Shown: positions 1-9,057 of the stretch, one piece after another
Numbering within the stretch: the first letter of the stretch is position 1
How the letters are laid out: each line of letters begins with the position of its first letter
Assembly (NCBI RefSeq): GCF_040529045.1
Contig: NZ_CP131914.1
Span: 1,906,501 to 1,970,500 of the forward strand
Direction of reading: 5' to 3'
Source: Xanthomonas indica
GTDB lineage: Bacteria > Pseudomonadota > Gammaproteobacteria > Xanthomonadales > Xanthomonadaceae
Length of the DNA stretch: 64,000 bases
Made by a program: the position numbers and the translations under genes
Notes under the pieces: model-generated
Told to the model about the DNA's origin: nothing
Databases searched by the model: none
What the model saw: the letters and a program-made list of their open reading frames with translations, nothing else

Positions 1-348
1 ATTGAGGTCCGGCTCGCCGCCCAGCTGCACGATGCGCTCGGCCAGCTTGTGCGCGTGCGCCTGCTCCTGCTGCGCGTGCTCCAGGAACTCGGCCTTGACC
101 GCGTCCGCAAGCATGCCGGCGGCCATGAAGTAGTGGCGGTAGTAGCGCAGCACGCACACGTATTCGGTGGCGAGCGCGTCGTTGAGCATCTTGATCACCG
201 CCTCGCGGTCGGCGCTGTAGCTCTTGGTGATCGCGCCGTCCTCGATGCTCTGGCGGGCATTGGCGCGCAGCGTGGCGGTGTCGGTGAGGCCGGCGGTGTG
301 CTGCAGCGGCTTGGCGTCGGTGTTCGGGGTGGCTGGCTTGTTGGACAT
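1..348 (-). CDS. ferritin-like (bacterioferritin/Dps-type) protein, cut by left edge
   Basis: The gene runs off the left edge, and 116 codons of the N-terminal part are visible. An ATG sits at 348. After a roughly 35-residue polar leader comes a helical stretch with the ferritin pattern: MLNDALATEYVCVLRYYRHY, then a second helix with E-x2-H-x2-QE and the AERIVQLGGEPDL motif that precedes the third helix in bacterioferritin-like proteins. Members of this superfamily store iron or protect against peroxide by oxidising Fe2+ in a four-helix bundle; whether haem or DNA binding applies cannot be told from half a protein. It lies next to a peroxiredoxin on the same strand (32-bp gap), which fits a role in oxidative stress. 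Confidence 0.75.
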   Translation of the reverse strand, partial: MSNKPATPNTDAKPLQHTAGLTDTATLRANARQSIEDGAITKSYSADREAVIKMLNDALATEYVCVLRYYRHYFMAAGMLADAVKAEFLEHAQQEQAHAHKLAERIVQLGGEPDLN

Positions 349-380
349 GGCTGGCCGTCTCCTGTGGTGGGTAAGGGGAT

Positions 381-863
381 TCAGTCGGGAAGGTGTTGCA
401 GTACATAGTCGGCGGCGGAGACCTTGAACTCGCCCGGTGCTTCGACGAACAACGCACGCACCACGCCGTCGTCGGCGTACAGCGCGAAGCGCCGCGCCCG
501 CACGCCCATGCCGTAGCTGCTGGCGTCCAGTTCCAGGCCCAGCGCCTTGGCAAAGTCGCCGTTGCCGTCGGACAGCATCTGCAGGCCGTCCGGCACCAAC
601 TGGCTCTTGCCCCAGGCCTGCATCACGAACGGGTCGTTGACCGCCATGCAGTACACCTCGATGCCGCGCTTGCGGAACTCCTCGAAGTGCTCCACATAGC
701 CGGGCAGGTGCTTCTCCGAACAGGTCGGGGTGAAGGCGCCGGGCACCGCGAACAGCAGGACGCGGCGGTCGTCGAACAGGGTGCGCGTATCCACCGCTTC
801 CACGCCGTCGCGGATGCGCTGCAGCACCACTTCGGGAATGCGTTCGCCGGTCTGGATGGGCAT
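381..863 (-). CDS. peroxiredoxin, Prx5/AhpE-like redoxin family
   Basis: This 160-residue protein reduces peroxides through a peroxidatic cysteine. The PGAFTPTCS motif (residues about 41-49) is the signature of the Prx5 group, with Cys48 as the likely active residue, and the length matches the single-domain family. No glutaredoxin domain is fused. The ATG at 863 is preceded by a clear AAGGAG, so the start is well supported. It probably shares transcription with the ferritin-like gene downstream. It acts in the cytoplasm and is divergent from the Hsp20 gene. Confidence 0.9.
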   Translation of the reverse strand: MPIQTGERIPEVVLQRIRDGVEAVDTRTLFDDRRVLLFAVPGAFTPTCSEKHLPGYVEHFEEFRKRGIEVYCMAVNDPFVMQAWGKSQLVPDGLQMLSDGNGDFAKALGLELDASSYGMGVRARRFALYADDGVVRALFVEAPGEFKVSAADYVLQHLPD

Positions 864-921
864 GTCGGGCTCCTTGGATGAACCGAGTCTAGAAACGGAA
901 ATGGGAAGGTGGCGTCAACGC

Positions 922-949
922 CTTGAAAAGCGCCGCGGCACGCCTATCT
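922..949 (+). promoter_or_regulatory. sigma32 (heat-shock) promoter of the Hsp20 gene
   Basis: CTTGAAA at 922-928 is a consensus sigma32 -35 element. GCCTATCT at 942-949 matches the sigma32 -10 (CCCCATnT) at all but two positions, and the 13-bp spacer is right for this sigma factor. It lies about 85 bp before the Hsp20 start codon. Reading the elements is direct; their use by RpoH is inferred from consensus. Confidence 0.65.
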
Positions 950-1032
950 GACGGGCATGGACGGCGGGCCGGTCCCGCCGCCGCGAACTGCCCCTCCGAG
1001 GGTGTACCTCATTGACGTTTCAGGAGACCACG

Positions 1033-1500
1033 ATGAGCATCGTCCGTTATCGCCAGTGGCCGGCCCAGGCCGCATTCCAGAACGAGATCAAGCAGGTGTT
1101 CGACCGCTTCTTCGACCCCAATGGCGGCACCGACGAATCGGCCGTCGTCACCGCGCAGTGGGTACCGCGCGTGGACATCAAGGAAGAGCCGGAGCGCTTC
1201 GTGCTGTACGCCGACCTGCCGGGCATCGACCCGTCGGAGATCGAGGTGTCGATGGACAAGGGCATCCTGTCGATCAAGGGCGAGCGCAAGAGCGAGTCGG
1301 CCGCCGACAGCGAGCGCTTCTCGCGCATCGAACGCCGTTACGGCAGCTTCCACCGTCGCTTCGCGCTGCCCGACAGCGCCGATCCGGACGGCATTTCCGC
1401 CACCGGCTACCATGGCGTGCTGGAAGTGCGCATCCCCAAGCGTCCGGCGAGCACGCCGCGTCGCATCCAGGTCGATACCGGGGCCACGATCGTCCAGTAA
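1033..1500 (+). CDS. small heat-shock protein, Hsp20/alpha-crystallin family
   Basis: This 155-residue small chaperone binds unfolding proteins and holds them for refolding by DnaK. The alpha-crystallin domain covers about residues 40-145. Visible marks are the VPRVDIKEE start of the domain, the DLPGIDPSEIEVSMDKGILSI-type core strands, and A-x-Y-x-GVLEVRIPK near the end. The ATG at 1033 follows CAGGAGA by a good distance and is preferred to an in-frame start 21 bases upstream. It is transcribed from a sigma32-type promoter and followed 136 bp later by a CbpA-type co-chaperone gene, so the two form a small protein-folding cluster. Confidence 0.92.
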   Translation: MSIVRYRQWPAQAAFQNEIKQVFDRFFDPNGGTDESAVVTAQWVPRVDIKEEPERFVLYADLPGIDPSEIEVSMDKGILSIKGERKSESAADSERFSRIERRYGSFHRRFALPDSADPDGISATGYHGVLEVRIPKRPASTPRRIQVDTGATIVQ

Positions 1501-1636
1501 GCGCCCGCCCGCAGCGGCGTCGCCCTCGCGACGCCGCGCCCTCGCCGCCGGCCGTAGAATGGCCGGGCGATGGCGCAGTGCATGCAACCGGCCCGTTGCC
1601 GCAAGGCGGCGGGCCGACTCTTTTTTGAGGTGATGG

Positions 1637-2524
1637 ATGGAATTCAAGGATTACTACGCGACCCTGGGCGTGGAACCCAGCGCCGGCGATGCCGAGATCA
1701 AGACCGCGTACCGGCGGCTGGCGCGCAAGTACCATCCCGACGTCAGCAAGGAGCCTGGGGCCGAGGAAAAGTTCAAGGCCGTCAACGAGGCCTACGAGGC
1801 CTTGCGCGACCCGCCCAAGCGCGCCGCCTACGACCAGTTGCGCGCGCAGGGCTACCGCCCGGGCGAGGAGTTCCACGCGCCGCCCAACTACGGCGGCGCG
1901 CAGGGCTTCGACTTCGAGGAAGTGTTCGGCAACGGCGGCGCCGGCGGCGGCTTCAGCGATTTCTTCGAGAGCCTGTTCGCCCGCCAGCAGCGCGCCCGCC
2001 AGGGCGGCGCCGGCCCGGGTCCGGCCCCGGGCGCGCCGCGCGGCGATACCCGCGCCAAGCTGGCGGTGCCGCTGGAAGCGGTGTATGCCGGCGACAGCGT
2101 GCGCATCACCATCAACGGCAAGCAACTGGACGTGCGCGTGCCCAAGGGCGTGCGCCCCGGCCAGGTGATCCGGCTGAGCGGGCAGGGCAACGGCGGCAGC
2201 AACCTGCTGCTGGAGATCGAGTACGCCGCGCACCCGCAGTTCGAGGTGGACGGCCGCAACATCCTCTACACCCTGCAGGTGACGCCCTGGCAGGCGGCGC
2301 TGGGCACCACCATCAGCGTGCCGACCCTGGGCGGGGCAGTGGAACTGAAGATCCCCCCGGAATCGGACGCAGGACGCAAGCTGCGCCTGCGCGGCCGCGG
2401 CCTGCCGGGTACCCCGCCGGGCGACCAGATCGTCGAACTGGAAGTGCTGGCGCCGGCGCCGGAAACCGAGGCGCAGCGCAAGGCGTATCGCGGGTTGGCC
2501 AAGGCCTTTGGCGAAGCCGTTTGA
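1637..2524 (+). CDS. cbpA: CbpA-type DnaJ co-chaperone / curved-DNA-binding protein
   Basis: The 295-residue protein has an N-terminal J domain (residues 4-70) with the HPD tripeptide at 33-35 that stimulates DnaK ATPase. A Gly/Phe-rich linker (about 75-130) and two C-terminal beta domains (about 135-290) follow. There is no zinc-finger CxxCxGxG module, which separates CbpA/DnaJB types from DnaJ itself. In other bacteria CbpA also binds curved DNA and is partnered by CbpM; no cbpM is next to it here. It sits directly downstream of Hsp20. The start ATG at 1637 has GAGGTG upstream. Confidence 0.9.
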   Translation: MEFKDYYATLGVEPSAGDAEIKTAYRRLARKYHPDVSKEPGAEEKFKAVNEAYEALRDPPKRAAYDQLRAQGYRPGEEFHAPPNYGGAQGFDFEEVFGNGGAGGGFSDFFESLFARQQRARQGGAGPGPAPGAPRGDTRAKLAVPLEAVYAGDSVRITINGKQLDVRVPKGVRPGQVIRLSGQGNGGSNLLLEIEYAAHPQFEVDGRNILYTLQVTPWQAALGTTISVPTLGGAVELKIPPESDAGRKLRLRGRGLPGTPPGDQIVELEVLAPAPETEAQRKAYRGLAKAFGEAV

Positions 2525-2737
2525 TTGCGGGGATTGGGGAGTCGGGATTGGGGATTCGCAAGAGCGGCGTCCCTTCGCACTGTGGCGTTGTAGGGGCGGC
2601 TTCAGCCGCCATGCCGGCCCGATAAAGCGGCGGTACCCGCTTGCGCGGCCCGGCTCGTCATGCGCCTGCAAGCGTGACGGCGCTAGAGCCGCTGCGGCGC
2701 GCACGCGCTTCGCAAGTCTGCAACTGTGCTGCTTTTC

Positions 2738-2802
2738 TGTGGGAGGGGCTTCAGCCCCGACGCCTCGACCTTTGAAGCGTCGGGGCTGAAGCCCCTCCCA
2801 CA
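2738..2802. repeat. inverted repeat, 26-bp arms (GGGAGGGGCTTCAGCCCC type)
   Basis: The left arm is 2738-2763 and the right arm 2777-2802. The 26-bp arms are perfectly complementary and enclose a 13-base loop. It is a sequence variant of the GTAGGAGCGGCTTCAGCC palindromes found elsewhere in the window. It could act as a bidirectional terminator or a mobile REP-like unit; no transposase is nearby. Confidence 0.85.
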
Positions 2803-2851
2803 AGAGACGCCACCTGCTCTTCTTTTGGTTCCATCCATTGCCCGGCTTGTC

Positions 2852-2917
2852 GTAGGAGCGGCTTCAGCCGCGACGGGCGTTACCGGTAACCCCTGTCGCG
2901 GCTGAAGCCGCTCCTAC
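2852..2917. repeat. inverted repeat, 23-bp arms (GTAGGAGCGGCTTCAGCC type)
   Basis: The arms are 2852-2874 and 2895-2917 and are perfectly complementary. The 20-base loop itself contains the palindrome GTTACCGGTAAC at 2879-2890. The same element recurs at 19362-19423 and, degenerate, at 24845-24911, with half copies near 2587 and 23155. This is a dispersed intergenic family of the kind common in Xanthomonadaceae. Confidence 0.85.
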
Positions 2918-3010
2918 AAGGGGCACCGATTGCAATGCGGCCTTACGCCGCGCGCTCAAACGCCGCCCGTAAACCCGCCCTTACGAATCCCCAATCCCCA
3001 ATCCCGGCTT

Positions 3011-3388
3011 CTACGGCACATCCTCACCGCTGAACACCCGCTCGATCACCTCGTACAGCTCGTCCTCGGAGAACGGCTTGGTGATGTAGGCGCGGGCGCC
3101 TTGGCGCATGCCCCACATGCGGTCGGTGTCCTGGTCCTTGGTGGTGACCAGGATCACCGGGATGTTCTGCGTGGTCGGTTCGCGGCGCAGGGTCCGGGTG
3201 GCCTGGAAGCCGTTGAGGTTGGGCATCACCACGTCCATCAGCACCAGGTCCGGCAAGGCTGCCTTGGCCGCTTCCACGCCGGCGGCGCCGTCGGTGGCGG
3301 TGATCGTTTCGTGCCCCAGTTTTTCCACGATGCGCTGGATGCCCAGCAACTGCGACGGCGAATCGTCGACGATCAGAATGCGTGCCAT
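3011..3388 (-). CDS. pilH: PilH-like single-domain response regulator
   Basis: This is a 125-residue stand-alone CheY-type receiver. The acidic pocket is DD at 8-9, the phosphoacceptor is Asp52 in LVLMDVVMP, and the conserved Lys is K104 in YITKPF. The GFQATR and VTTKDQxTD stretches are close to PilH of Pseudomonas, a receiver of the Pil-Chp chemosensory system that controls type IV pilus retraction. No pilG/pilI/pilJ/chpA genes are adjacent, so the assignment rests on sequence alone. ATG at 3388 is used because the family begins MARILIVDD; AGGGGGA lies just upstream. Convergent with cbpA. Confidence 0.75.
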   Translation of the reverse strand: MARILIVDDSPSQLLGIQRIVEKLGHETITATDGAAGVEAAKAALPDLVLMDVVMPNLNGFQATRTLRREPTTQNIPVILVTTKDQDTDRMWGMRQGARAYITKPFSEDELYEVIERVFSGEDVP

Positions 3389-3470
3389 GTGGTTCCCCCT
3401 AGGAGGCTCCGAGTGTAGTGGCAGCAACGCGAGGGCGGAAAGCGTTGCGTGTCACAAAGCGTCGGCGTGG

Positions 3471-4475
3471 CTACGCGCTCGGATCCAGCCGCACCACGGT
3501 GCGCCCGAACGATTGCCCGGCCAGCATCGTGGCGAAGACCTCCGGCAGCCCGGCCAGCTCCACTTCGCGGGTGCAGATCGTGTCCAGATGACGCGGCTTC
3601 CAGTCGCTGCCCAGGTGCTGCCAGATGCGGTCGCGCAGGTCGCGGGCGGTGCCGGCCGAGCCGATGCCCAGCAGCGATACCCCGCGCAGGATGAAGGGCA
3701 TCACCGTCATGTCCAGCTCCGCGGTCGCGGCCAGGCCGGCGCTGGCGACGTTGCCGTACGGCGCCGTCTGCGCCAGCAGGCTGGTCAGCATCGCCCCGCC
3801 CACGTTGTCCAGGCCGCCGCCGAAGCGCACCGAGTCCAGCGGCCGCGTGGTCTGCAGGGCCTCGCGGCCCAGCACCTGGGTGGCGCCCCAGGCCTTGAGC
3901 TGCGCGGCGCGGTCGGCCTTGCCGCTGACCGCATGCACCTCGAAGCCGGCGCGGCTGAAGATGTCGATCGCCAGCGAGCCGACCCCGCCGGTGGCGCCGG
4001 TCACGCACAGCGGGCCATGCGCCGGCGTCTGGCGGTTGTCGAGCAGGCGCAGCAGCGCCAGCGCCGCGGTGAAGCCGGCGGTGCCCAGCACCATGCTCTC
4101 GCGCAGGCTCAGCCCGGCCGGCAGCGGCACCACCCACTTCGACTCCAGGCGCACGTACTCGCTGTAGCCGCCGTCGCGGGTCTCGCTGAGGCCGCAGCCG
4201 GTGACCAGCACCGCATCGCCTTCCTTGAACGCCGGATCGCTGGAGGCGACCACGTGCCCGGCCACGTCGATGCCGCCGACCAGCGGGAAGCGGCGCAGGA
4301 TCTTGCCCTGGCCGGTGCCGGCCAGCGCGTCCTTGAAGTTCACCGAGGACCAGGCCGCGCGGATCACCACCTCGCCGTCGTTGAGCTGGTCCAGCGACAG
4401 CGGGGCGATGCCGGCGTGGTAGCCGGCGGCGTCCTGGTGGATGCGGAAGGCGGAGAACTGGGCGGGAACGGACAT
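3471..4475 (-). CDS. acuI: AcuI/YhdH-type acrylyl-CoA reductase (MDR superfamily)
   Basis: The 334-residue protein is an NADPH-dependent medium-chain reductase without catalytic zinc. It starts with a GroES-like domain (FKDALAGTG, then GGIDVAGHV, residues about 45-80). A Rossmann domain with VTGATGGVGSLA (about 150-161) binds NADPH. YhdH/AcuI members reduce acryloyl-CoA to propionyl-CoA and detoxify acrylate; that specificity is inferred from family resemblance. The ATG at 4475 matches the usual N-terminus. It is monocistronic in appearance and divergent from hflK, sharing a 142-bp promoter region. Confidence 0.85.
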   Translation of the reverse strand: MSVPAQFSAFRIHQDAAGYHAGIAPLSLDQLNDGEVVIRAAWSSVNFKDALAGTGQGKILRRFPLVGGIDVAGHVVASSDPAFKEGDAVLVTGCGLSETRDGGYSEYVRLESKWVVPLPAGLSLRESMVLGTAGFTAALALLRLLDNRQTPAHGPLCVTGATGGVGSLAIDIFSRAGFEVHAVSGKADRAAQLKAWGATQVLGREALQTTRPLDSVRFGGGLDNVGGAMLTSLLAQTAPYGNVASAGLAATAELDMTVMPFILRGVSLLGIGSAGTARDLRDRIWQHLGSDWKPRHLDTICTREVELAGLPEVFATMLAGQSFGRTVVRLDPSA

Positions 4476-4515
4476 GGAACACCTTGGTCGGCACGCAGGA
4501 ATGCACCAAGATACC

Positions 4516-4541
4516 CTTTCGAAACGGCGGGCCTGCCCCAT
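4516..4541 (+). promoter_or_regulatory. possible sigma32-type promoter before hflK
   Basis: CTTTCGAAA (4516-4524) resembles a sigma32 -35, and CCCCATCT (4536-4543) is a nearly perfect sigma32 -10. The gap of 11 bases between them is at the short edge for this sigma factor. A vegetative-like TAGAAT at 4546-4551 overlaps the same region, so two promoters may coexist. The elements are read directly; their function is inferred. Confidence 0.4.
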
Positions 4542-4617
4542 CTTGTAGAATCGGCGACTCATTATCCGGTGACCGGCGCGTGACCGACGCGTCGCCACCT
4601 TCCTTCTTGGAGCATGC

Positions 4618-5769
4618 ATGGCCTGGAACACACCTGGCGGCAAGGGCGGAGACGGCCCGGACAATCACGGGCGCGGTCCCTGGCCGCCGCGTGGCGGCAG
4701 TGGGGGAGGAAAGTGGGGCGGCTTGCCCGGTCCGTTGAAGGACCTGTTCGGCGATGGCGGCGGCATCGGCCGCTGGATCCTGGGCGCGGTGGTGCTGCTG
4801 CTGCTGTTCAGCAGCTTCCAGCTGATCGGCGAGCAGCAGCGCGGCGTGGTCCTGCGCTTCGGCCAGTTCTCGCGGATCCTGCAACCCGGCCCGAACTTCA
4901 AGCTGCCGTGGCCGATCGAGACCGTGCGCAAGGTCGATGCCACCCGCATCAAGACCTTCGACAGCCAACTGCCGGTGCTGACCGGCGACGAGAACATCGT
5001 CAACGTCTCGCTCAACGTGCAGTACCGGGTCGAGGACCCGCGCACCTACGTGTTCGGTGCGCGCAATGCCGACCTGGTGCTGGAGCAGGCCGCGCAGAGC
5101 GCGGTGCGCGAACAGATCGGCCGTTCCGATCTCAACACGGTGCTCAACAACCGCGGCCCGATGGCGGTGGCCGCGCGCGAGCGCCTGCAGGCCGCGCTGA
5201 AGGCCTATCACACCGGCCTGATCGTGACCGGCCTGACCCTGCCCGACGCGCGTCCGCCGGAGGAAGTGAAGTCGGCCTTCGACGAGGTCAACGGCGCCCA
5301 GCAGGTCAAGGAGCGGCTGATCAACGAGGCCCAGGCCTACGCCGCCAAGGTGGTGCCGGAGGCGCGCGGCCAGGCGGCACGCACCCGTACCGTCGCCGAA
5401 GGCTACAAGGAAGCGGCGATCGCCCGCGCACAGGGCGATGCCGAGCGCTTCACCCTGCTGCAGCAGCAGTACCAGAACGCGCCGGAGGTCACCCGCAAGC
5501 GGCTGTGGCTGGAGACAATCCAGCAGGTGCTGGCGGAGAACCGCAAGGTCATCGGCGGCGACGGCCGCCAGCTGATCTACGTGCCGATGCCGGCCGAGGG
5601 CAAGGCGCCCGCCACGTCCACCCCGCCGACCTCGCCGACCACCGGCGGATCGCTGCCGACGGTGCCGCAGGAGGTGCTGATGCCGTCCTTGAACAGCAGT
5701 TCGGCCGAAAGTGTCCGCAACCCGGAGCGCACGCCGCGCCCGACCGGCCGTGAGGAGATCCAGCGATGA
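4618..5769 (+). CDS. hflK: HflK, SPFH/band-7 membrane regulator of FtsH
   Basis: HflK forms a large membrane-anchored complex with HflC that encloses and modulates the FtsH protease. The 383-residue protein has the typical Gly-rich cytoplasmic N-terminus (residues 7-50), one transmembrane helix (about 53-70), the SPFH/band-7 domain beginning EQQRGVVLRFG, and a long helical region with the ERLINEAQAYAAKVVPEARG coiled coil. The Pro/Thr-rich tail (about 325-383) is variable in the family. The ATG at 4618 is in agreement with HflK N-termini. It overlaps hflC by 4 bp, so translation is coupled. Confidence 0.96.
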   Translation: MAWNTPGGKGGDGPDNHGRGPWPPRGGSGGGKWGGLPGPLKDLFGDGGGIGRWILGAVVLLLLFSSFQLIGEQQRGVVLRFGQFSRILQPGPNFKLPWPIETVRKVDATRIKTFDSQLPVLTGDENIVNVSLNVQYRVEDPRTYVFGARNADLVLEQAAQSAVREQIGRSDLNTVLNNRGPMAVAARERLQAALKAYHTGLIVTGLTLPDARPPEEVKSAFDEVNGAQQVKERLINEAQAYAAKVVPEARGQAARTRTVAEGYKEAAIARAQGDAERFTLLQQQYQNAPEVTRKRLWLETIQQVLAENRKVIGGDGRQLIYVPMPAEGKAPATSTPPTSPTTGGSLPTVPQEVLMPSLNSSSAESVRNPERTPRPTGREEIQR

Positions 5770-6632
5770 AACTGTCATTGTGGGCCGGCATTGCCGTCGT
5801 CGCGCTGTTCGCGCTGCTCAGCTCGGTGTTCGTGGTGCCCGAGGACAAGGCGGCGATGGTGCTGAACCTGGGCCGCGTGGTGCGTGCCGACCTCAAGCCG
5901 GGCCTGCACTTCAAGGTGCCGCTGGTCGAGTCGGTGCGCATGTTCGACCGCCGCTTCCAGGTGATCGACACCACCCCCGCGCGCTACTTCACCGCCGAGC
6001 AGAAGGACGTCAGCGTCAGCTTCTTCGCCATCGGCTACATCTCCGACGTGCGCGCCTTCTACCGCGCCACCCAGGGCGGCGACGAGAAGGTGGCCAACAG
6101 CCTGCTGGCGCCGATCATCACCGACTCGCTGCGCAACCAGATCAACTCGCGCACCCTGCAGCAGCTGGTGTCCGGCGACCGCAGCGAACTGATCGCCAAG
6201 CAGCTGGTGGCGATCAACGCGGCCAGCAAGACCCTGGGCATGCAGATCGTCGACCTGCGCATCAAGCAGATCGACCTGCCGACCGACAGCCAGGTGATCA
6301 CCGACGTGTACGAGCGCATGCGCGCGCAGCGCAAGCAGGAAGCGGCCAAGCTGCGCGCCGAGGGCGAGGAGCAGGCGCTGACCATCCGTGCCCAGGCCGA
6401 CCGCGAGAGCACGGTGCTGGTCGCCGAGGCCGAGCGCGACGCGCAGAAGCTGCGCGGCGAAGGCGATGCCGAGGCCGCCAGCGTCTACGGCAAGGCCGGC
6501 TCCGCCGACCCGTCGTTCTACGCCTTCTACCGCAGCCTGGAGGCCTACCGCGGCGCCATGGCCGACGGCAACGGCGTGATCGTGCTCGACAAGAACGATC
6601 CCTTCCTGCAGTACCTCAAGAGCGATCGCTGA
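5766..6632 (+). CDS. hflC: HflC, SPFH/band-7 partner of HflK
   Basis: The 288-residue partner of HflK has one N-terminal transmembrane helix (about residues 4-22, ending VVPEDKAAMVLNLG) followed by the SPFH domain and a helical region rich in R-A-E-G-E. Length and motif order match HflC. It begins at an ATG overlapping the hflK stop (ATGA). The stop codon is followed immediately by a G-rich repeat. In many proteobacteria the order hflX-hflK-hflC-DUF2065-purA is kept; here hflX is absent upstream and replaced by a divergent acuI. Confidence 0.96.
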   Translation: MKLSLWAGIAVVALFALLSSVFVVPEDKAAMVLNLGRVVRADLKPGLHFKVPLVESVRMFDRRFQVIDTTPARYFTAEQKDVSVSFFAIGYISDVRAFYRATQGGDEKVANSLLAPIITDSLRNQINSRTLQQLVSGDRSELIAKQLVAINAASKTLGMQIVDLRIKQIDLPTDSQVITDVYERMRAQRKQEAAKLRAEGEEQALTIRAQADRESTVLVAEAERDAQKLRGEGDAEAASVYGKAGSADPSFYAFYRSLEAYRGAMADGNGVIVLDKNDPFLQYLKSDR

Positions 6633-6666
6633 GGGGTGGGATTGGGGAGTGGGGATTGGGGATTCG
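6633..6666 (+). repeat. stop-proximal G-run repeat after hflC
   Basis: Starting at the base after the hflC stop codon there are five runs of three or four G separated by one to three bases (GGGG T GGG ATT GGGG AGT GGGG ATT GGGG). It is the same repeat as at 2529-2558 and reads in the sense direction of the gene before it. The spacing satisfies the usual G-quadruplex pattern. Confidence 0.8.
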
Positions 6667-7018
6667 TAAGGGCGGGTTCCCTGCTCAGCCTCTTCTTTGC
6701 TCTTGCGATTGTTGCTTTTGCTTCGCTTTTGATGTGCCGGGCCCCCTACGTAGCGGCGAACAGGGCGGGAAAAACCCGAAGGGCGGCGCACATGGATGTG
6801 CGCCGTTCGCGGCAGGGGCAGGATGCCCCTTCCGCGAATCCCGTCCTGTTCGCGGACCCGTAGCGCGCAGCGCGAAGGGCGCGGAGTCGGGGTGTGCTTT
6901 CTTTTGGTTACTTTTCTTTGCACAAGCAAAGAAAAGTGACCCGCTTCAGCGGAAGCTGTTGCTCTTGCTCTGATACTCCTGCATCCGTCTTGACGGCCAC
7001 TCATCTCTGGCGACCGCC
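6667..7018. repeat. gene-free spacer with large branched inverted repeat and a hairpin
   Basis: No gene is seen. A folded element spans about 6744-6866: outer arms GCGAACAGGGCGGGA (6756-6770) and its near-complement at 6839-6853 (one mismatch). Inside are a 9-bp hairpin GGCGCACAT/ATGTGCGCC (6785-6804) and a stem TTCGCGG/CCGCGAA (6806-6812 with 6832-6838) that itself contains GGGGCA/TGCCCC. A separate perfect 12-bp hairpin, ACTTTTCTTTGC (6910-6921) with its complement at 6926-6937, follows. It lies inside the hflC-DUF2065 interval, so it may attenuate or process that transcript. Confidence 0.75.
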
Positions 7019-8753
<1,735 letters not shown>

Positions 8754-8771
8754 CGCAGGTGGCACGCGGAT

Positions 8772-8838
8772 CCTTCTCCCGTACGCGGGAGAAGGAGGCG
8801 CCGAGTCTCCAAAGAGCCCCGCGACAGCGGGGCTTTTT
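8772..8838 (+). terminator. purA intrinsic terminator
   Basis: AGCCCCGC (8815-8822), loop GACA, GCGGGGCT (8827-8834) and a five-T run (8834-8838) make a textbook rho-independent terminator 60 bp after the purA stop. A second hairpin, CTTCTCCCG/CGGGAGAAG, sits at 8773-8794 between the stop and the terminator. Confidence 0.88.
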
Positions 8839-9057
8839 ATTTGCACGCACCGAGCTGCATGAGGCATCGCGCCGGGAATGTGTGCGGGCGTGTGGGCGGC
8901 TGATCGAACAGCGCGCGCGTGCTTGCTGCGGCTCCGCGCAATCGGAGTTGCCGGTTGCCTTCGCGCAAGCAGCAGCCCATGTCCATCTGCGCGACAGCAC
9001 AGTTGCGCTAGCATGCCGCGGCACCCGCATGCCGCCACTCGACAAGGACGACCGCCG

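Larger units (their letters stand above)
2525..3010. repeat. gene-free stretch made of G-rich repeats and two inverted-repeat elements
   Basis: No gene is seen between cbpA and the pilH-like gene. At 2529-2558, right after the cbpA stop, is a G-run repeat built from GGGGATTGGGGA and GGGATTGGGGATTCG units. The reverse-complement copy is at 2984-3007, right after the stop of the minus-strand pilH-like gene. Between them lie a half copy of the GTAGGAGCGGCTTCAGCC family (about 2587-2613) and two full hairpins listed separately. Because the two flanking genes converge, these elements lie in both 3' untranslated regions. Confidence 0.8.
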
